From Paenibacillus abyssi (GTDB taxonomy: Bacteria; Bacillota; Bacilli; Paenibacillales; Paenibacillaceae), in the NCBI RefSeq assembly GCF_014640295.1, contig NZ_BMGR01000005.1:1-64000 (forward strand): a stretch of 64,000 nucleotides of DNA, given 5' to 3'. Each line of letters starts with the position of its first letter. Position 1 is the stretch's first letter. Both the position numbers and the translations under genes were made by a program. Positions 33,418 through 43,161 of the stretch are shown in pieces. Under the pieces are notes generated by a model. The model was given only the letters and a program-made list of their open reading frames with translations. It was not told the DNA's origin and did no database searches.

Positions 33418-35589
33418 TTAACCATGATACACCCGAACCCCATACTCGTGATTCATCCGCCACGGATGGCCCTCCACATGCACCGGATGGTTAAAGGCGT
33501 CTTCGTACGTATTGGTAGCAATGATGGTCCCCTCTTGGTCCTTCACAACAAGCGCGATGCGGTAGGAAACCCCGCTCTCGACTTCAAAGGAGAGATCTGC
33601 GACATAGGATGCCGAATCCGCGTCCGCCTCGACAAGCTTTTCATCGGATGTAATAAGCGTATGATTGCCGTCTGTCACGGTCCATTCTACCGTACATGTG
33701 CCGAATGACTTCAGAAGATCATTCACAAACCATATGCCGACCGGTTTATCCGCTGTTTGCTCCACGAAAATGCCGACCGGCTGGTTGCTCTCCATAAGCG
33801 CTTTCAAGCCCATTTTGGGGACACCCCACCAGTCATAGACGCCGTAGAAGCTCTGCGGGCAAAGATCGATGAACATAAAATGAACATACCCGGAGCAAGG
33901 CTGATACTTCTGAATCCGGTAGTGCTCGGTAAAGTATTTAATCAGCCGGTACTGGTAATATTGAATATCTTCGAATTGCCCGCTGATATTTTCGAGCCGT
34001 TTATAGACCTGCTTAATCGTTTTTAAATTGGACGCACAGCCAGGCGCATCAAATCCATATTCAGTGTTCAGCTTCTCTTTTGTTCCGTAGATTTCGGTGT
34101 AATGAACATTCGGCGCTTCCAGCGAGCCCGTATAGTTGTGGCTGTCGCCGCTTGTCGGATCGTCGTGGCAAAAGGAGCCCTTGATTACCGGCCTGCTCGG
34201 ATCGATTCGGGTTACCGTCTCATAAAGCTGCGGCCCGGGGCTGATCTGCATCGCATAACCCTCGGTTCTGCCGGCAGGGTCAAATACGCCCGGTTCATTC
34301 AAGCAAATCCAGTTGATCACTGAGGGATGATCGTTGAGCATATACACGGTTTCCTGATAAATTTGAATAAAACGCTCCGCCCACTCGCTGTCCACGGGAT
34401 GCGTCCAGTTGTATTCGGAATCCTGCATAATAGCAATGCCGACCTCGTCGCACAGCTCATAGAATACGGCTTGCTCCACATGCACATGAACCCGGACCAG
34501 ATTGAAGCCGGCATTCTTGATCGCATGCAGATCCCGCAGATACCGCTCCTTATTCATTTGTGATATGTAGACTTCAGGAAAATATGATGTTCCCCGGATG
34601 TACATCTTTTTGCCGTTTACAATGAAGGTCGTCTGCTCTTCATTCCGGATCATGTCAACTTTCCGGAATCCGATACGCTTGGTGACTGCGTACACAACAG
34701 CGTCATCCGCTGCCAGCTCCAATTTCAGAATATAGCGATGCTGTCCTCCACGATCCCATGTATTCCACAGCTTGATGGAATCGGCGTCAAAAGCGTACGT
34801 AATGCGGTTATGTTCCCCATTTAATTGCAGCGTCTGTGTAAAACGTGTGACAACCAGATGGGTTGAAGCATCGATTAACCTGCAATTCAGGCTGACCTGG
34901 CTTGCTTGCGACAAGTTGACAACCTCGGCGTTCACCGTGATCTTCGCAGCCTTTAAATCGTCCGAAAGCTCGTAAGTGACAAACGGCTCACCCGCAAACC
35001 GGATTCCGTTATAGAAGGTCAAGCCGACGGAACCGTAAATGCCGACAGGGTTGACATCTCTGGCGATCAGCGTATCATCGTGCTCGTAGGTGCCTTTCGT
35101 CAAATCGCGTTTGACGTTGAACGTACGCCGGTTATAATCGTTGAGATGGACATCCTTGTCCCAAGGTGACCAAACCTTTACAATAACATTGTTCTTACCT
35201 CCTTTATGAATCAGATGGCTGACATCAAATTCAAAAGGGATTGAATACCCTTCATGCTCGCCCAGAAATTCTCCATTAAACCAAACCTTGCAGAAATAAT
35301 CTACATTCGTAAACTTCAATACGCAGTGGCTCTCCTTCAGATCCGCGGCAATGTCGAACTCATTCTTATACCACCAAGGCGCCTGGTTGAAATAGCGAAG
35401 CTCGCGCCCAAAATACGGTTTGTCAGAAAACAGCAGCTGCAGATGCTTCAACTCGTCTATCGGCTCCCACTCGGAAATTTGATGGCCGATCGCTACATAA
35501 TTAAAGCCTTCCCGGTAAATGCCCAGCTCCTCCCCCGTATCGTGCACATCCTGCAGAATCATCCAGTTTCTCTTAAGCTCCATATTCAT
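33418..35589 (-). CDS. glycoside hydrolase family 2 enzyme
   Basis: A 723-residue cytoplasmic enzyme with the GH2 order: N-terminal sugar-binding jelly roll (about 1-190, with FNGEFLGEHEGYSIPFEFDV), an Ig-like domain (about 190-310) and a TIM barrel. The acid/base is Glu near 431 in WICLNEPGVF and the nucleophile Glu near 509 in NTEYGFDAPG. No signal peptide is seen, so it acts on imported oligosaccharide. Substrate could be a beta-galactoside, glucuronide or mannoside. It is the last gene of the ABC sugar operon, 44 bp after a permease gene. Confidence 0.88.
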   Translation of the reverse strand: MNMELKRNWMILQDVHDTGEELGIYREGFNYVAIGHQISEWEPIDELKHLQLLFSDKPYFGRELRYFNQAPWWYKNEFDIAADLKESHCVLKFTNVDYFCKVWFNGEFLGEHEGYSIPFEFDVSHLIHKGGKNNVIVKVWSPWDKDVHLNDYNRRTFNVKRDLTKGTYEHDDTLIARDVNPVGIYGSVGLTFYNGIRFAGEPFVTYELSDDLKAAKITVNAEVVNLSQASQVSLNCRLIDASTHLVVTRFTQTLQLNGEHNRITYAFDADSIKLWNTWDRGGQHRYILKLELAADDAVVYAVTKRIGFRKVDMIRNEEQTTFIVNGKKMYIRGTSYFPEVYISQMNKERYLRDLHAIKNAGFNLVRVHVHVEQAVFYELCDEVGIAIMQDSEYNWTHPVDSEWAERFIQIYQETVYMLNDHPSVINWICLNEPGVFDPAGRTEGYAMQISPGPQLYETVTRIDPSRPVIKGSFCHDDPTSGDSHNYTGSLEAPNVHYTEIYGTKEKLNTEYGFDAPGCASNLKTIKQVYKRLENISGQFEDIQYYQYRLIKYFTEHYRIQKYQPCSGYVHFMFIDLCPQSFYGVYDWWGVPKMGLKALMESNQPVGIFVEQTADKPVGIWFVNDLLKSFGTCTVEWTVTDGNHTLITSDEKLVEADADSASYVADLSFEVESGVSYRIALVVKDQEGTIIATNTYEDAFNHPVHVEGHPWRMNHEYGVRVYHG

Positions 35590-35633
35590 CCTTTTTCTCC
35601 TCCAATATATGTCATATTTAGCTGCTATCGAAA

Positions 35634-36476
35634 TCAGCTTTTCACCGCACCGGCCGCCATGCCCTCAATTACACTTTTATTTAAAATGAAATAAATAAGC
35701 AGCGTAGGCAGAATTGTCACGGTTATGGCCGCGTACGTCGCTCCCCAATCTGTAAATCCGTACAGCCCTACAAAATCTTTCAGTCCCAAAGGCAATGTTT
35801 TCATACTGGACGAGGTCATAAACGTGTTGGCAAAAATAAACTCATTCCAGATAAAAATAAAATTGAACGTAATAATTGTGATTGTCGTATTTTTGGACAT
35901 CGGCAGGATGATGCTGGTGAAAATTTTGAACGAGCCCGCGCCGTCCAAATGGGCCGATTCAATAAGAGAATTAGGCACATAACGCATAAATCCGCTGTAT
36001 AGATAAATGCATATCGGCAGGTTAAACCCGACCTGAGGCAAAATAAGTGACGTGAACGTATTTCTCAGGCCTAGCGCATTATAGATTTGGAACATCGGCA
36101 GCAGAGTGACGAAGATCGGGATCATAATGCCCAGAAGAAAGAACGCCAGCACTTGATTTCCCGCCCCGAATTTCATCTTCTCAATGGCAAAGGCCGCAGG
36201 CGCTCCGATGACAATGGTAAAGAACAAGGTAAGCACCGCAACGATGGAACTGTTCATGAAGTAGGTCGGAATTTGCGAATTTTGCAGCATACTGACATAG
36301 TTGCCAAGATAAAAGCTGCCCGGTAGAGAATACGGCGCACTGCTCATCACTTCGGCCTGGGTTTTAAAGCTGGAGATGATGACCCAGAAAATCGGATAGA
36401 CCTGGATCACAACAAACACAGCCAGGATCATATAGAAAAGGGTTCTGACCCCGATATTCAATGGTGCGGTTTTCAT
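35634..36476 (-). CDS. carbohydrate ABC transporter permease, MalG type
   Basis: A 280-residue CUT1 permease with six membrane helices. The EAA loop reads IESAHLDGAGSFKIFTSIIL, and the C-terminus INKSVIEGMAAGAVKS-like ending (NKSVIEGMAAGAVKS) is typical of this subfamily. It pairs with the MalF-type permease 6 bp upstream and is followed by the glycoside hydrolase gene. It imports an oligosaccharide, probably energised by a shared MsmX-like ATPase encoded elsewhere, since no ATPase gene is present in this operon. Confidence 0.92.
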   Translation of the reverse strand: MKTAPLNIGVRTLFYMILAVFVVIQVYPIFWVIISSFKTQAEVMSSAPYSLPGSFYLGNYVSMLQNSQIPTYFMNSSIVAVLTLFFTIVIGAPAAFAIEKMKFGAGNQVLAFFLLGIMIPIFVTLLPMFQIYNALGLRNTFTSLILPQVGFNLPICIYLYSGFMRYVPNSLIESAHLDGAGSFKIFTSIILPMSKNTTITIITFNFIFIWNEFIFANTFMTSSSMKTLPLGLKDFVGLYGFTDWGATYAAITVTILPTLLIYFILNKSVIEGMAAGAVKS

Positions 36477-36482
36477 TTTCCA

Positions 36483-37361
36483 TCACGCCTCTACATCAAC
36501 TTTTGAAATCAGCTTGCGGATCAGCGTCACAATCAGAAGACACTCAATGACCAGAAAAACCGCAATTGCGCTGCCATAGCCGTAATTAACCGAATTGAAA
36601 GCAACCTTATACATATAAGTGGATACCAGTTCACTTGACGCTCCCGGTCCCCCGTTGGTCAGGATATAAGGCACATCAAATCCCTTCAATGTTCCGCTGA
36701 CAAGCATGACCACCGTAATAAAGAAAATGCCTTTAATAAGCGGGAAACGCATGTAAATATACTGCTGCCACCAATTGCAGCCGTCGATCACCGAGGCTTC
36801 GATAATATCGTTGGAAATCGCCAGGAAAGCGGCATAGTAGATGACCATATAGATGGCGCAAAACTTGTACGCATCGACAAGCGTGACGATGATTAAGGTC
36901 AGATTCGGATCGGACAGGAACGCCGCTTTCAGGCTATCCAGACCTACTGCGCCAAGGGTAGCATTTACAACCCCCTCGGGGTTGATCGACAGCATTTTGG
37001 AGAAGATCTGGCTGATCGCCATCGAGGAAATAACACAGGGAATAAAGTAAATCACTTTAATAAAATTTCTGAATTTCGTGATGCTCGTTAAGATAACGGC
37101 CATCGTCATGCCGATCACAATCTGCACGACCGTTCCCAGTCCGGTAAAGATTAGATTGTTTTTAAAGGACGTAATGAATACATTATCCGTCAGCATTCTC
37201 GTGTAGTTGTCGATGCCGATAAATCGTTTGTCCCCGATTCCATTCCACTCATATAAGCTATAGGTGAACGACCAAATGATGGGTACGATAACGGTAAACA
37301 AAAATACGAGCAAAGCAGGCAGTACGAACAGCCACGGTTCAATCCTTTTATTGCTTGTCAC
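36483..37361 (-). CDS. carbohydrate ABC transporter permease, MalF/LplB type
   Basis: A 292-residue CUT1 permease starting with GTG (GGTGAG 6 bp upstream). Six membrane helices; docking loop IEASVIDGCNWWQQYIYMRF; the PYILTNGGPGASSELVSTYM stretch is the usual MalF-type signature near the last helices. It is the second gene of the sugar operon, after the binding protein and an intercistronic hairpin, and partners the MalG-type protein. Confidence 0.92.
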   Translation of the reverse strand: MTSNKRIEPWLFVLPALLVFLFTVIVPIIWSFTYSLYEWNGIGDKRFIGIDNYTRMLTDNVFITSFKNNLIFTGLGTVVQIVIGMTMAVILTSITKFRNFIKVIYFIPCVISSMAISQIFSKMLSINPEGVVNATLGAVGLDSLKAAFLSDPNLTLIIVTLVDAYKFCAIYMVIYYAAFLAISNDIIEASVIDGCNWWQQYIYMRFPLIKGIFFITVVMLVSGTLKGFDVPYILTNGGPGASSELVSTYMYKVAFNSVNYGYGSAIAVFLVIECLLIVTLIRKLISKVDVEA

Positions 37362-37391
37362 AGGTCTCTCACCCCTACCGCTTCTTTATAA

Positions 37392-37435
37392 TCGGCCAAA
37401 ACGGGACGATGCGGATGCGGCCCCGTTTTGACCGA
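37392..37435 (-). terminator. intercistronic hairpin between binding-protein and permease genes
   Basis: Two 14-nt arms (TCGGCCAAAACGGG and CCCGTTTTGACCGA) pair at 13 of 14 positions around a 16-nt loop, inside the 96-bp gap after the binding protein stop. There is no U run. Such hairpins usually stabilise the upstream mRNA or partly stop transcription, so the binding protein is made in excess over the permeases. Confidence 0.65.
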
Positions 37436-37457
37436 CTTCACATTTAACCGTTATTTA

Positions 37458-38822
37458 TTATTTAAAATACTTCGGCGCATTTTGCGCGATCGCATCATCC
37501 ATTCTCTTCGCAAACTCTTCAGGCGTGCTTAACCCAAGCGCCAGATTGGTGCTTTCTCTGCCGATCGACTCGTTTGTTTCCGGATCCAGCCTTACATCCC
37601 ATACCTTCGTGTAGGTTTCAACCTCGGAAATATCCTTCAGCATATCCTTGTAAATTTGCGACAAATCATCCTTGATGGTCGGCTGGACGGACGGAATGAC
37701 ATGGTATTTGTACAGCGCCGTATCCGCATAATTGTCGAACAGGAATTGCAGGAAATTTTTCATTTCTTCGTTGTAGGCATCCTGTCTGATTGCCGTTCCT
37801 ATACCGGAATTCGCGAAGAAATCGGATACTTTCGTTTTGTCGGACGCGCTGTACTGCGGCATTTTGAAATAACCGAAATTTTCTTTCAGGTTCATGTTCT
37901 CGTCGATCATATCCTTCACTTGCCAGGTTCCGATGTAGTACATTGCCGTTTTGCCGCTTAAGAACAGCTCAAGAGACGTATTGTAATCCGCATTGGACCA
38001 GCCTTCGTTAAAGTAATTTTGGCCCAGTTTCTGGATGAACTCCGCCGCTTTCATGCCGGCCGGATCCGCCATCTTTGCTTCGCCCTTGCGCAATTTATCT
38101 AAGTAATCATTGCCTTCCATGCGGAACGGGATAAAGGCCATATATCTCAGCAGCGGCCAGAAATCTTTGCCGTGTACGGAAATCGGAGTAATCCCTTTGC
38201 TTTTTAATGTTTCGCTGATCGCCAGAAACTCATCGAACGTTGTGGGTGCGCTTACACCAGCCTGTTCAAAGAGTTCCTTGTTGTACCAAAAGTACTCCGC
38301 ATTCGCGTTCCATGTCATCAAGTACAGCGAACCGTCGTCAAGCCGCGGATAATCGATCGATACCTTGAAAAATTTATCCGTCACGCCAATTTCTTTGTAA
38401 ACGTCATCGATATTGACGACAAGACCCTTTTCTGCAATGCCTTCAAAGAACGGCTCCGGATCCGCATCGAACCAATCCGGCAGCTCATTCGCCGAAGCGA
38501 GGATTTTGATCTTCTGAAGATAAGCCGGCCGGTCCGATATGCTCTCCACCTCAAGCTCGAAATTCGGATTGACCTGCTGTTTGTACTGCTCCGCAAGATC
38601 CATGATCGTCTGTACCGCACCGTCGCTGAGGAGCTTGGACGTCAAATAGTGAATTTTGAGCGGCTGCGGCCCGTCACTGCCGCCTTCCTGCTGCTGGCCG
38701 CCTTGGGCATTCGATGAAGCGCCTGTGGTCTCATTGTTATTGCCGCCGGCGCATGCGGAAATGATCGAGGCCAGCATCCCTATGCAAAGCAGAATAGCAA
38801 AGAATTTGTTCATTTTTTTCAC
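37458..38822 (-). CDS. carbohydrate ABC transporter substrate-binding lipoprotein
   Basis: A 454-residue family 1 binding protein starting with GTG (GGGAGGG 7 bp upstream). The lipoprotein signal ends IISACAGG, with Cys24 lipidated, followed by a Gln/Ser/Gly linker. The core shows LPDWFDADPEPFFEGIAEKG and FLSGKTAMYYIGTWQVKDM, both usual in CUT1 sugar-binding proteins. It is the first gene of the operon controlled by the divergent YesM/YesN pair, so the ligand is probably a plant-derived oligosaccharide that the GH2 enzyme then splits. Confidence 0.93.
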   Translation of the reverse strand: MKKMNKFFAILLCIGMLASIISACAGGNNNETTGASSNAQGGQQQEGGSDGPQPLKIHYLTSKLLSDGAVQTIMDLAEQYKQQVNPNFELEVESISDRPAYLQKIKILASANELPDWFDADPEPFFEGIAEKGLVVNIDDVYKEIGVTDKFFKVSIDYPRLDDGSLYLMTWNANAEYFWYNKELFEQAGVSAPTTFDEFLAISETLKSKGITPISVHGKDFWPLLRYMAFIPFRMEGNDYLDKLRKGEAKMADPAGMKAAEFIQKLGQNYFNEGWSNADYNTSLELFLSGKTAMYYIGTWQVKDMIDENMNLKENFGYFKMPQYSASDKTKVSDFFANSGIGTAIRQDAYNEEMKNFLQFLFDNYADTALYKYHVIPSVQPTIKDDLSQIYKDMLKDISEVETYTKVWDVRLDPETNESIGRESTNLALGLSTPEEFAKRMDDAIAQNAPKYFK

Positions 38823-38935
38823 TGCTTAACCCTCCCAGAATGTTTTTGTTATGCCTGGCATAGTTCAATTATAAGAGCCGCTTTTTAAATTTAATATTTG
38901 AAAATCTTTTGATATTGTTTATAATTTAATGAAAA

Positions 38936-38949
38936 TTAAAGCGCTTCCA
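38936..38949. promoter_or_regulatory. possible CcpA (cre) site
   Basis: TTAAAGCGCTTCCA agrees with the palindromic cre consensus TGAAAGCGCTTTCA at 12 of 14 positions. It lies in the 153-bp divergent region between the sugar-binding protein gene and the histidine kinase gene, 27 bp before the kinase start. Carbon catabolite repression of this locus is plausible. Confidence 0.45.
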
Positions 38950-38975
38950 GATTGATAAATCAACCGTAGGGGAAA

Positions 38976-40712
38976 ATGGACATGAAACTGTTAAAACGAC
39001 TTCCGGTACCCGCCACCATCAAGCAGCGATTTATTCTGATCGCTATTCTGATTTCATTCGTCCCTATGATTATCATTTCGATCTTCTCTACCTACACGTA
39101 TACAAACGCAACCAACGACTATGTCTTGAACGCAATGCAAAATCTGCTGAATTCCATCGATTCCAACCTGAATATTATGTTCGGCGACGTAAAGGATATG
39201 GTGAATATCGTCTCTACGCTCGACGTCGTGCAAAATATCAGTGACACGAAAGACCCGAGCAAGTGGGACCTCATGAAACTGATGGGCAACTTCACTATCA
39301 ACAAAAACTACATCAAGACGATCCTTATTTCCAACCGCAGCACCATGTATTATCTGGACAGAAATACGGTCAAGCTCTTTTCATCCAACTCCGTCACTTA
39401 TACGTACCATCAGGATTTTTTCGAGAAAATCAACGATTGGTTCAGCGATATCGAGGAAAACAATACGACAGGACAATGGCTGGACGGCAAAAAGGTCGAT
39501 CTGAACAATAATGCGATTTTCTATGGCCGGGCTTTCAAAAACATGAACACGATGGATTACATCGGGATGATTGTAATCGGCATCGACAAGAACATCTTCG
39601 AACGGTTGAACAGCGACAAGGATACGAATGATTACAAAATTGTCATTATGAATCAGGATAATATCCTCTATTCGTCCATTGATGCGCTAAACGGCGGCCA
39701 GCCCGCAGGGCAGGAATTCATTCGGCAGATCCATGGCGGCGGCAACAAAAACAGCATTCAGATCGATACCGCGAAATATATGTACAGCGTGAAGACCAAT
39801 GAGTTGACCGATTGGAAGATCATTTCCCTGGTTAACACCAACGCCATGAACGACAAGAATACATCCGTCATGATTATGACCGCGATTTTAATTCTGCTCT
39901 CCCTGTTTCTGACCATCGGATTCGTCCTGCTCAGCAGTGAGAAAATTACGCGGCAGATCAAGCTGCTGACGCTCGCCATCGGCAAATTCGAGAAGATGGA
40001 AGAGATTGATTACGAGTTTGACGACAAGGACGAGGTCGGGAAGATAGGCAGTGAATTTCAACGCGTCGTAAACGAGAACAAAGCGCTGACCTCCAATCTG
40101 TACAACGCCATCATTAAACAGAAAGAAGCGGAATTAATGGCGCTGCAATCCCAGATCAATCCGCATTTCCTTTACAACACGCTGAACAGCATTTACCTGA
40201 TGGCCGAGAAAATAAAAGCCAAAAATATTTCCGCCATGGTCCTGAACCTCTCGAAAATCTTCAAGTTTGCCTTGAACCGGGGGGAATCGTTCACCATGAT
40301 CAAAAACGAGATCAGGCATGTGGAAAGCTATCTGGAAATTCAGAAGATCAGATATGAAGACAAGATCAACGTTCATATCGAGATCTGCGAAGACATTCTG
40401 TATAAGAAAATGGTTAAATTCATCATTCAGCCCCTTGTCGAGAATGCCATCTACCATGGACTCGAACAGAAAGAAGGCCCCGGTAACCTTTATATCTACG
40501 GTTGTTTAAAGGGTGATAAAATAAACTTTTTGATCAAGGATGACGGCATCGGCTTCGACAGTGAATCCGTGATGAGTGAAGGAAGAGGAATCGGCATTAA
40601 AAATGTCGATGAGCGCATTAAGCTCTATTATGGAGACCATTATGGTCTTCAGATTAACAGCCAAATCGGCGTCGGAACGGAAATTACCGTTGTGCTGAAG
40701 GACATGAACTAA
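38976..40712 (+). CDS. YesM-type sensor histidine kinase
   Basis: A 578-residue membrane kinase: helices at about 20-40 and 290-312 enclose a dCache-like extracellular sensor; a HAMP region follows to about 365. The His_kinase motif is LQSQINPHFLYNTL with phospho-His near 396, and the ATPase has PLVENAIYHGLE and DDGIGFD. It should phosphorylate the YesN-type regulator encoded 40 bp downstream and sense a sugar outside the cell. It is transcribed away from the ABC/GH2 operon it presumably controls. Confidence 0.93.
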   Translation: MDMKLLKRLPVPATIKQRFILIAILISFVPMIIISIFSTYTYTNATNDYVLNAMQNLLNSIDSNLNIMFGDVKDMVNIVSTLDVVQNISDTKDPSKWDLMKLMGNFTINKNYIKTILISNRSTMYYLDRNTVKLFSSNSVTYTYHQDFFEKINDWFSDIEENNTTGQWLDGKKVDLNNNAIFYGRAFKNMNTMDYIGMIVIGIDKNIFERLNSDKDTNDYKIVIMNQDNILYSSIDALNGGQPAGQEFIRQIHGGGNKNSIQIDTAKYMYSVKTNELTDWKIISLVNTNAMNDKNTSVMIMTAILILLSLFLTIGFVLLSSEKITRQIKLLTLAIGKFEKMEEIDYEFDDKDEVGKIGSEFQRVVNENKALTSNLYNAIIKQKEAELMALQSQINPHFLYNTLNSIYLMAEKIKAKNISAMVLNLSKIFKFALNRGESFTMIKNEIRHVESYLEIQKIRYEDKINVHIEICEDILYKKMVKFIIQPLVENAIYHGLEQKEGPGNLYIYGCLKGDKINFLIKDDGIGFDSESVMSEGRGIGIKNVDERIKLYYGDHYGLQINSQIGVGTEITVVLKDMN

Positions 40713-40752
40713 TACAGGCAGCATGTCGAAATCATACGAATGAGGTGGACCC

Positions 40753-42264
40753 ATGTTTAATTTATATCTTGCCGATGACGAGAAATTGGTGATTGATACG
40801 TTAACATCGATTGTTGACTGGGAGGAGCATGGCATCAAGCTTGCGGGCTCCGCCACGAACGGGAAGACGGCCTGTAAAGAAATAATGGAGCACGACATCG
40901 ATATTGCGATTGTCGATATCCGCATGCCCGGTATGAACGGTCTGGAATTAATCGAAAGCGTCAAAGAGATCAAGCCCGATACGATCTTTATTGTGTGCAG
41001 CGGCTATAGCGATTTTAGCTATGCCAGAGAAGCCATGAAGCACGGCACCGTCTATTATCTGACCAAACCCGTTGAGATCGACGAGCTGCTCGATGCCGTC
41101 CGGATTGCGGTGACCCGGTGCGGAGAGTCCAAGCAGCTATCCAGCGGCGATATCCATCGGTTAAAAACCGAGAAGATGCTCTCCGAAGCGCTGATATACG
41201 GGCAATTTTCCGAGGCATGCGACTACGAGCATTTTTTCGTGGCGACGACCAGCATCGAAGCATTGCCGGATTATATGAACGTGCTGGACAGTATGATCAA
41301 TGACGCCGTCTTATCGGAGCAATATACGGTACACCAGATTTATAACCAGAGCGAAATCATTCTCCTGTTCACCGGTCTGAGCGACTCCAGCCTGGTCTCC
41401 CAGACACTGCTTCTGGTCACCCAGGAGCTCAAGGACAAACTGAATATCGACATCAAGTGGGGGATCGGAGCAAGCAAACCCGAGGCCAGCGATATTCATA
41501 TATCCTACATGCAGAGCAAACATGCTTATGATTATGCGGTATTTGCAGATGAGCGCATCTCGTCCATCCGCGATGTTAATTACTCGAACCATCAGAAGAT
41601 GGATATTGATTATCCAGCAATCATTGACGCTTTAACGGGAAACGACGGATTACAACGAACGAAAGCCTGTCTTCATGCTTTTATCGACAAAGCGCTAACC
41701 GACAGGGTCCGGCCTGATGTCCTGATCTACCATTGCACCGAAATCATTAATTATGCGACCAATTATTTCAAGCAGCTGTACAGCATTCCGCCGGAGGAAC
41801 TGTATCAGCACAATTATGCCAGCATTAAACAGCTCAATGAGGTGAAAAGTGCGCGCATGATGGGCGAAATTACCTTTGAATGCTTAGAGAATATGGTCGA
41901 TTTCCTCAACGACAGAATGAAGGACTATAAGGACAAGATTATCAGCCAAATCAAAGAATACATCCATGAACATATAAGCCAGGCCATCTCCGCAGCGGAC
42001 ATCGCTAAAGTCATTAACTTTAATCCTTCGTATATTAGCAGCTTCTTCAAGAAAAAGACCGGGGTTACGCTCTCGGACTACATCACCGAAACAAAAATGG
42101 AAAGGGCTAAAACCTTGCTGTCGGGCAGCGTATTGAAAATCAACAAAATCGCCGAGGAAGTCGGCTACGACGATCAGCGGTATTTCTGCCTTGTATTCAA
42201 GAAATACAGCGGGCTAACGCCAAGTCAGTTCCGGGACCGGAAGCGGCCGGAGAAGATTGTTTAA
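40753..42264 (+). CDS. YesN-type response regulator with AraC DNA-binding domain
   Basis: 503 residues: receiver domain 1-120 with phospho-acceptor Asp55 (IAIVDIRMPG); a middle linker domain; and a C-terminal AraC double helix-turn-helix at about 400-500 (ISAADIAKVINFNPSYISSF and a second at IAEEVGYDDQRYFCLVFKKY). GAGGTG precedes ATG. It forms a pair with the YesM-type kinase and likely activates the divergent sugar operon. No clear terminator is seen downstream. Confidence 0.94.
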   Translation: MFNLYLADDEKLVIDTLTSIVDWEEHGIKLAGSATNGKTACKEIMEHDIDIAIVDIRMPGMNGLELIESVKEIKPDTIFIVCSGYSDFSYAREAMKHGTVYYLTKPVEIDELLDAVRIAVTRCGESKQLSSGDIHRLKTEKMLSEALIYGQFSEACDYEHFFVATTSIEALPDYMNVLDSMINDAVLSEQYTVHQIYNQSEIILLFTGLSDSSLVSQTLLLVTQELKDKLNIDIKWGIGASKPEASDIHISYMQSKHAYDYAVFADERISSIRDVNYSNHQKMDIDYPAIIDALTGNDGLQRTKACLHAFIDKALTDRVRPDVLIYHCTEIINYATNYFKQLYSIPPEELYQHNYASIKQLNEVKSARMMGEITFECLENMVDFLNDRMKDYKDKIISQIKEYIHEHISQAISAADIAKVINFNPSYISSFFKKKTGVTLSDYITETKMERAKTLLSGSVLKINKIAEEVGYDDQRYFCLVFKKYSGLTPSQFRDRKRPEKIV

Positions 42265-42461
42265 CTTGATTGCATACTGTTTTACCGAGGGTGGGTTAAA
42301 ATACTTTCCAACGTTATCCGTGATGGAGACAATCTCAAAAGGCGAACTGATCCATGAAGCCCCCGGTCATTCCTTATCCTAATGAGGACCATGTCTTCAT
42401 AGAGAAAACAATACTGGAAAGGATCCTCCGATGCCAGACGTATCAGTCAAGTTATAGCAGC

Positions 42462-42908
42462 TCACTTCGGTTTCAAGGATTGTTTAACAAACAGCGACTG
42501 CCGGCGTCGGAGATCATGATCCAGCAGGGCATAAATGACACCAATAGTCCCGAAAATCAGAATAGAGCTGACCATGTTCAAGTCATATTCCCGAATAAAA
42601 CGGTCATCGTACAACAAATGGAATATCAATCTCCCGCCTATTCCACCCAAGCAAAAATAGAGCAGCACACGAAGCCATGAAACGGTCACGATTCTGCCAA
42701 TAACAATGGATAACGGCAACAAAACCAAAGGATACAAGACAGACGCCGTAAGGAACATCAATATGATAAAAATAAAACCTATATTACGAAGGCCATAATA
42801 TTCTGTCGTAGTTATTTTGTAACCTTCTAACCATTCTAATCCCAATGCCCCTGCACTGAATAAAATAATGAAAGCGAGCCATAAAATAAGATACCTTACG
42901 ATGTACAA
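42462..42908 (-). CDS. small integral membrane protein of unknown family
   Basis: 148 residues from a TTG at 42908 with AGGTGG upstream, giving MYIVRYLILWLAFII. A longer in-frame start would begin inside the terminator of the upstream gene, so it is rejected. Four hydrophobic helices are visible (about 5-25, 43-65, 70-92 and 112-128), and the tail is basic (DHDLRRRQSLFVKQSLKPK). I do not recognise the family. It stands alone between yesN and the carbamoyltransferase gene. The 197-bp gap to yesN holds nothing convincing. Confidence 0.6.
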   Translation of the reverse strand: MYIVRYLILWLAFIILFSAGALGLEWLEGYKITTTEYYGLRNIGFIFIILMFLTASVLYPLVLLPLSIVIGRIVTVSWLRVLLYFCLGGIGGRLIFHLLYDDRFIREYDLNMVSSILIFGTIGVIYALLDHDLRRRQSLFVKQSLKPK

Positions 42909-43115
42909 GTTAACACCACCTACACCAACTATTTTACGTAATAGACGATGTTTATCTTTACAATGTTTTTCGTGAACAACATTTTCCTGCATCTTCTGCG
43001 TGTTTACCAAGATGGGATCGCCCCAGCAAACTGGGCATATGAGGTATTGCCCTGCTAGGCTGAGGAATGAAACCACATGCATATAGCCAAACATCATGAC
43101 GAATTTCCAAAGCAG

Positions 43116-43146
43116 CAAAAAGCCCAAGCCATGTAAGCTTGAGCCT
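43116..43146 (-). terminator. Rho-independent terminator after the carbamoyltransferase gene
   Basis: On the minus strand AGGCTCAAGC pairs with GCTTGGGCTT (G-T pairs allowed) around a short loop and is followed by TTTTTGC. It lies 16 bp past the carbamoyltransferase stop. Its position also argues against any start of the next gene upstream of it. Confidence 0.8.
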
Positions 43147-43161
43147 GTTAATGCCTGCTAA

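Noticed and set aside
42354-42680. 108-codon plus-strand frame downstream of yesN
   Set aside because: No ribosome site, and most of it lies antisense to the membrane protein gene.
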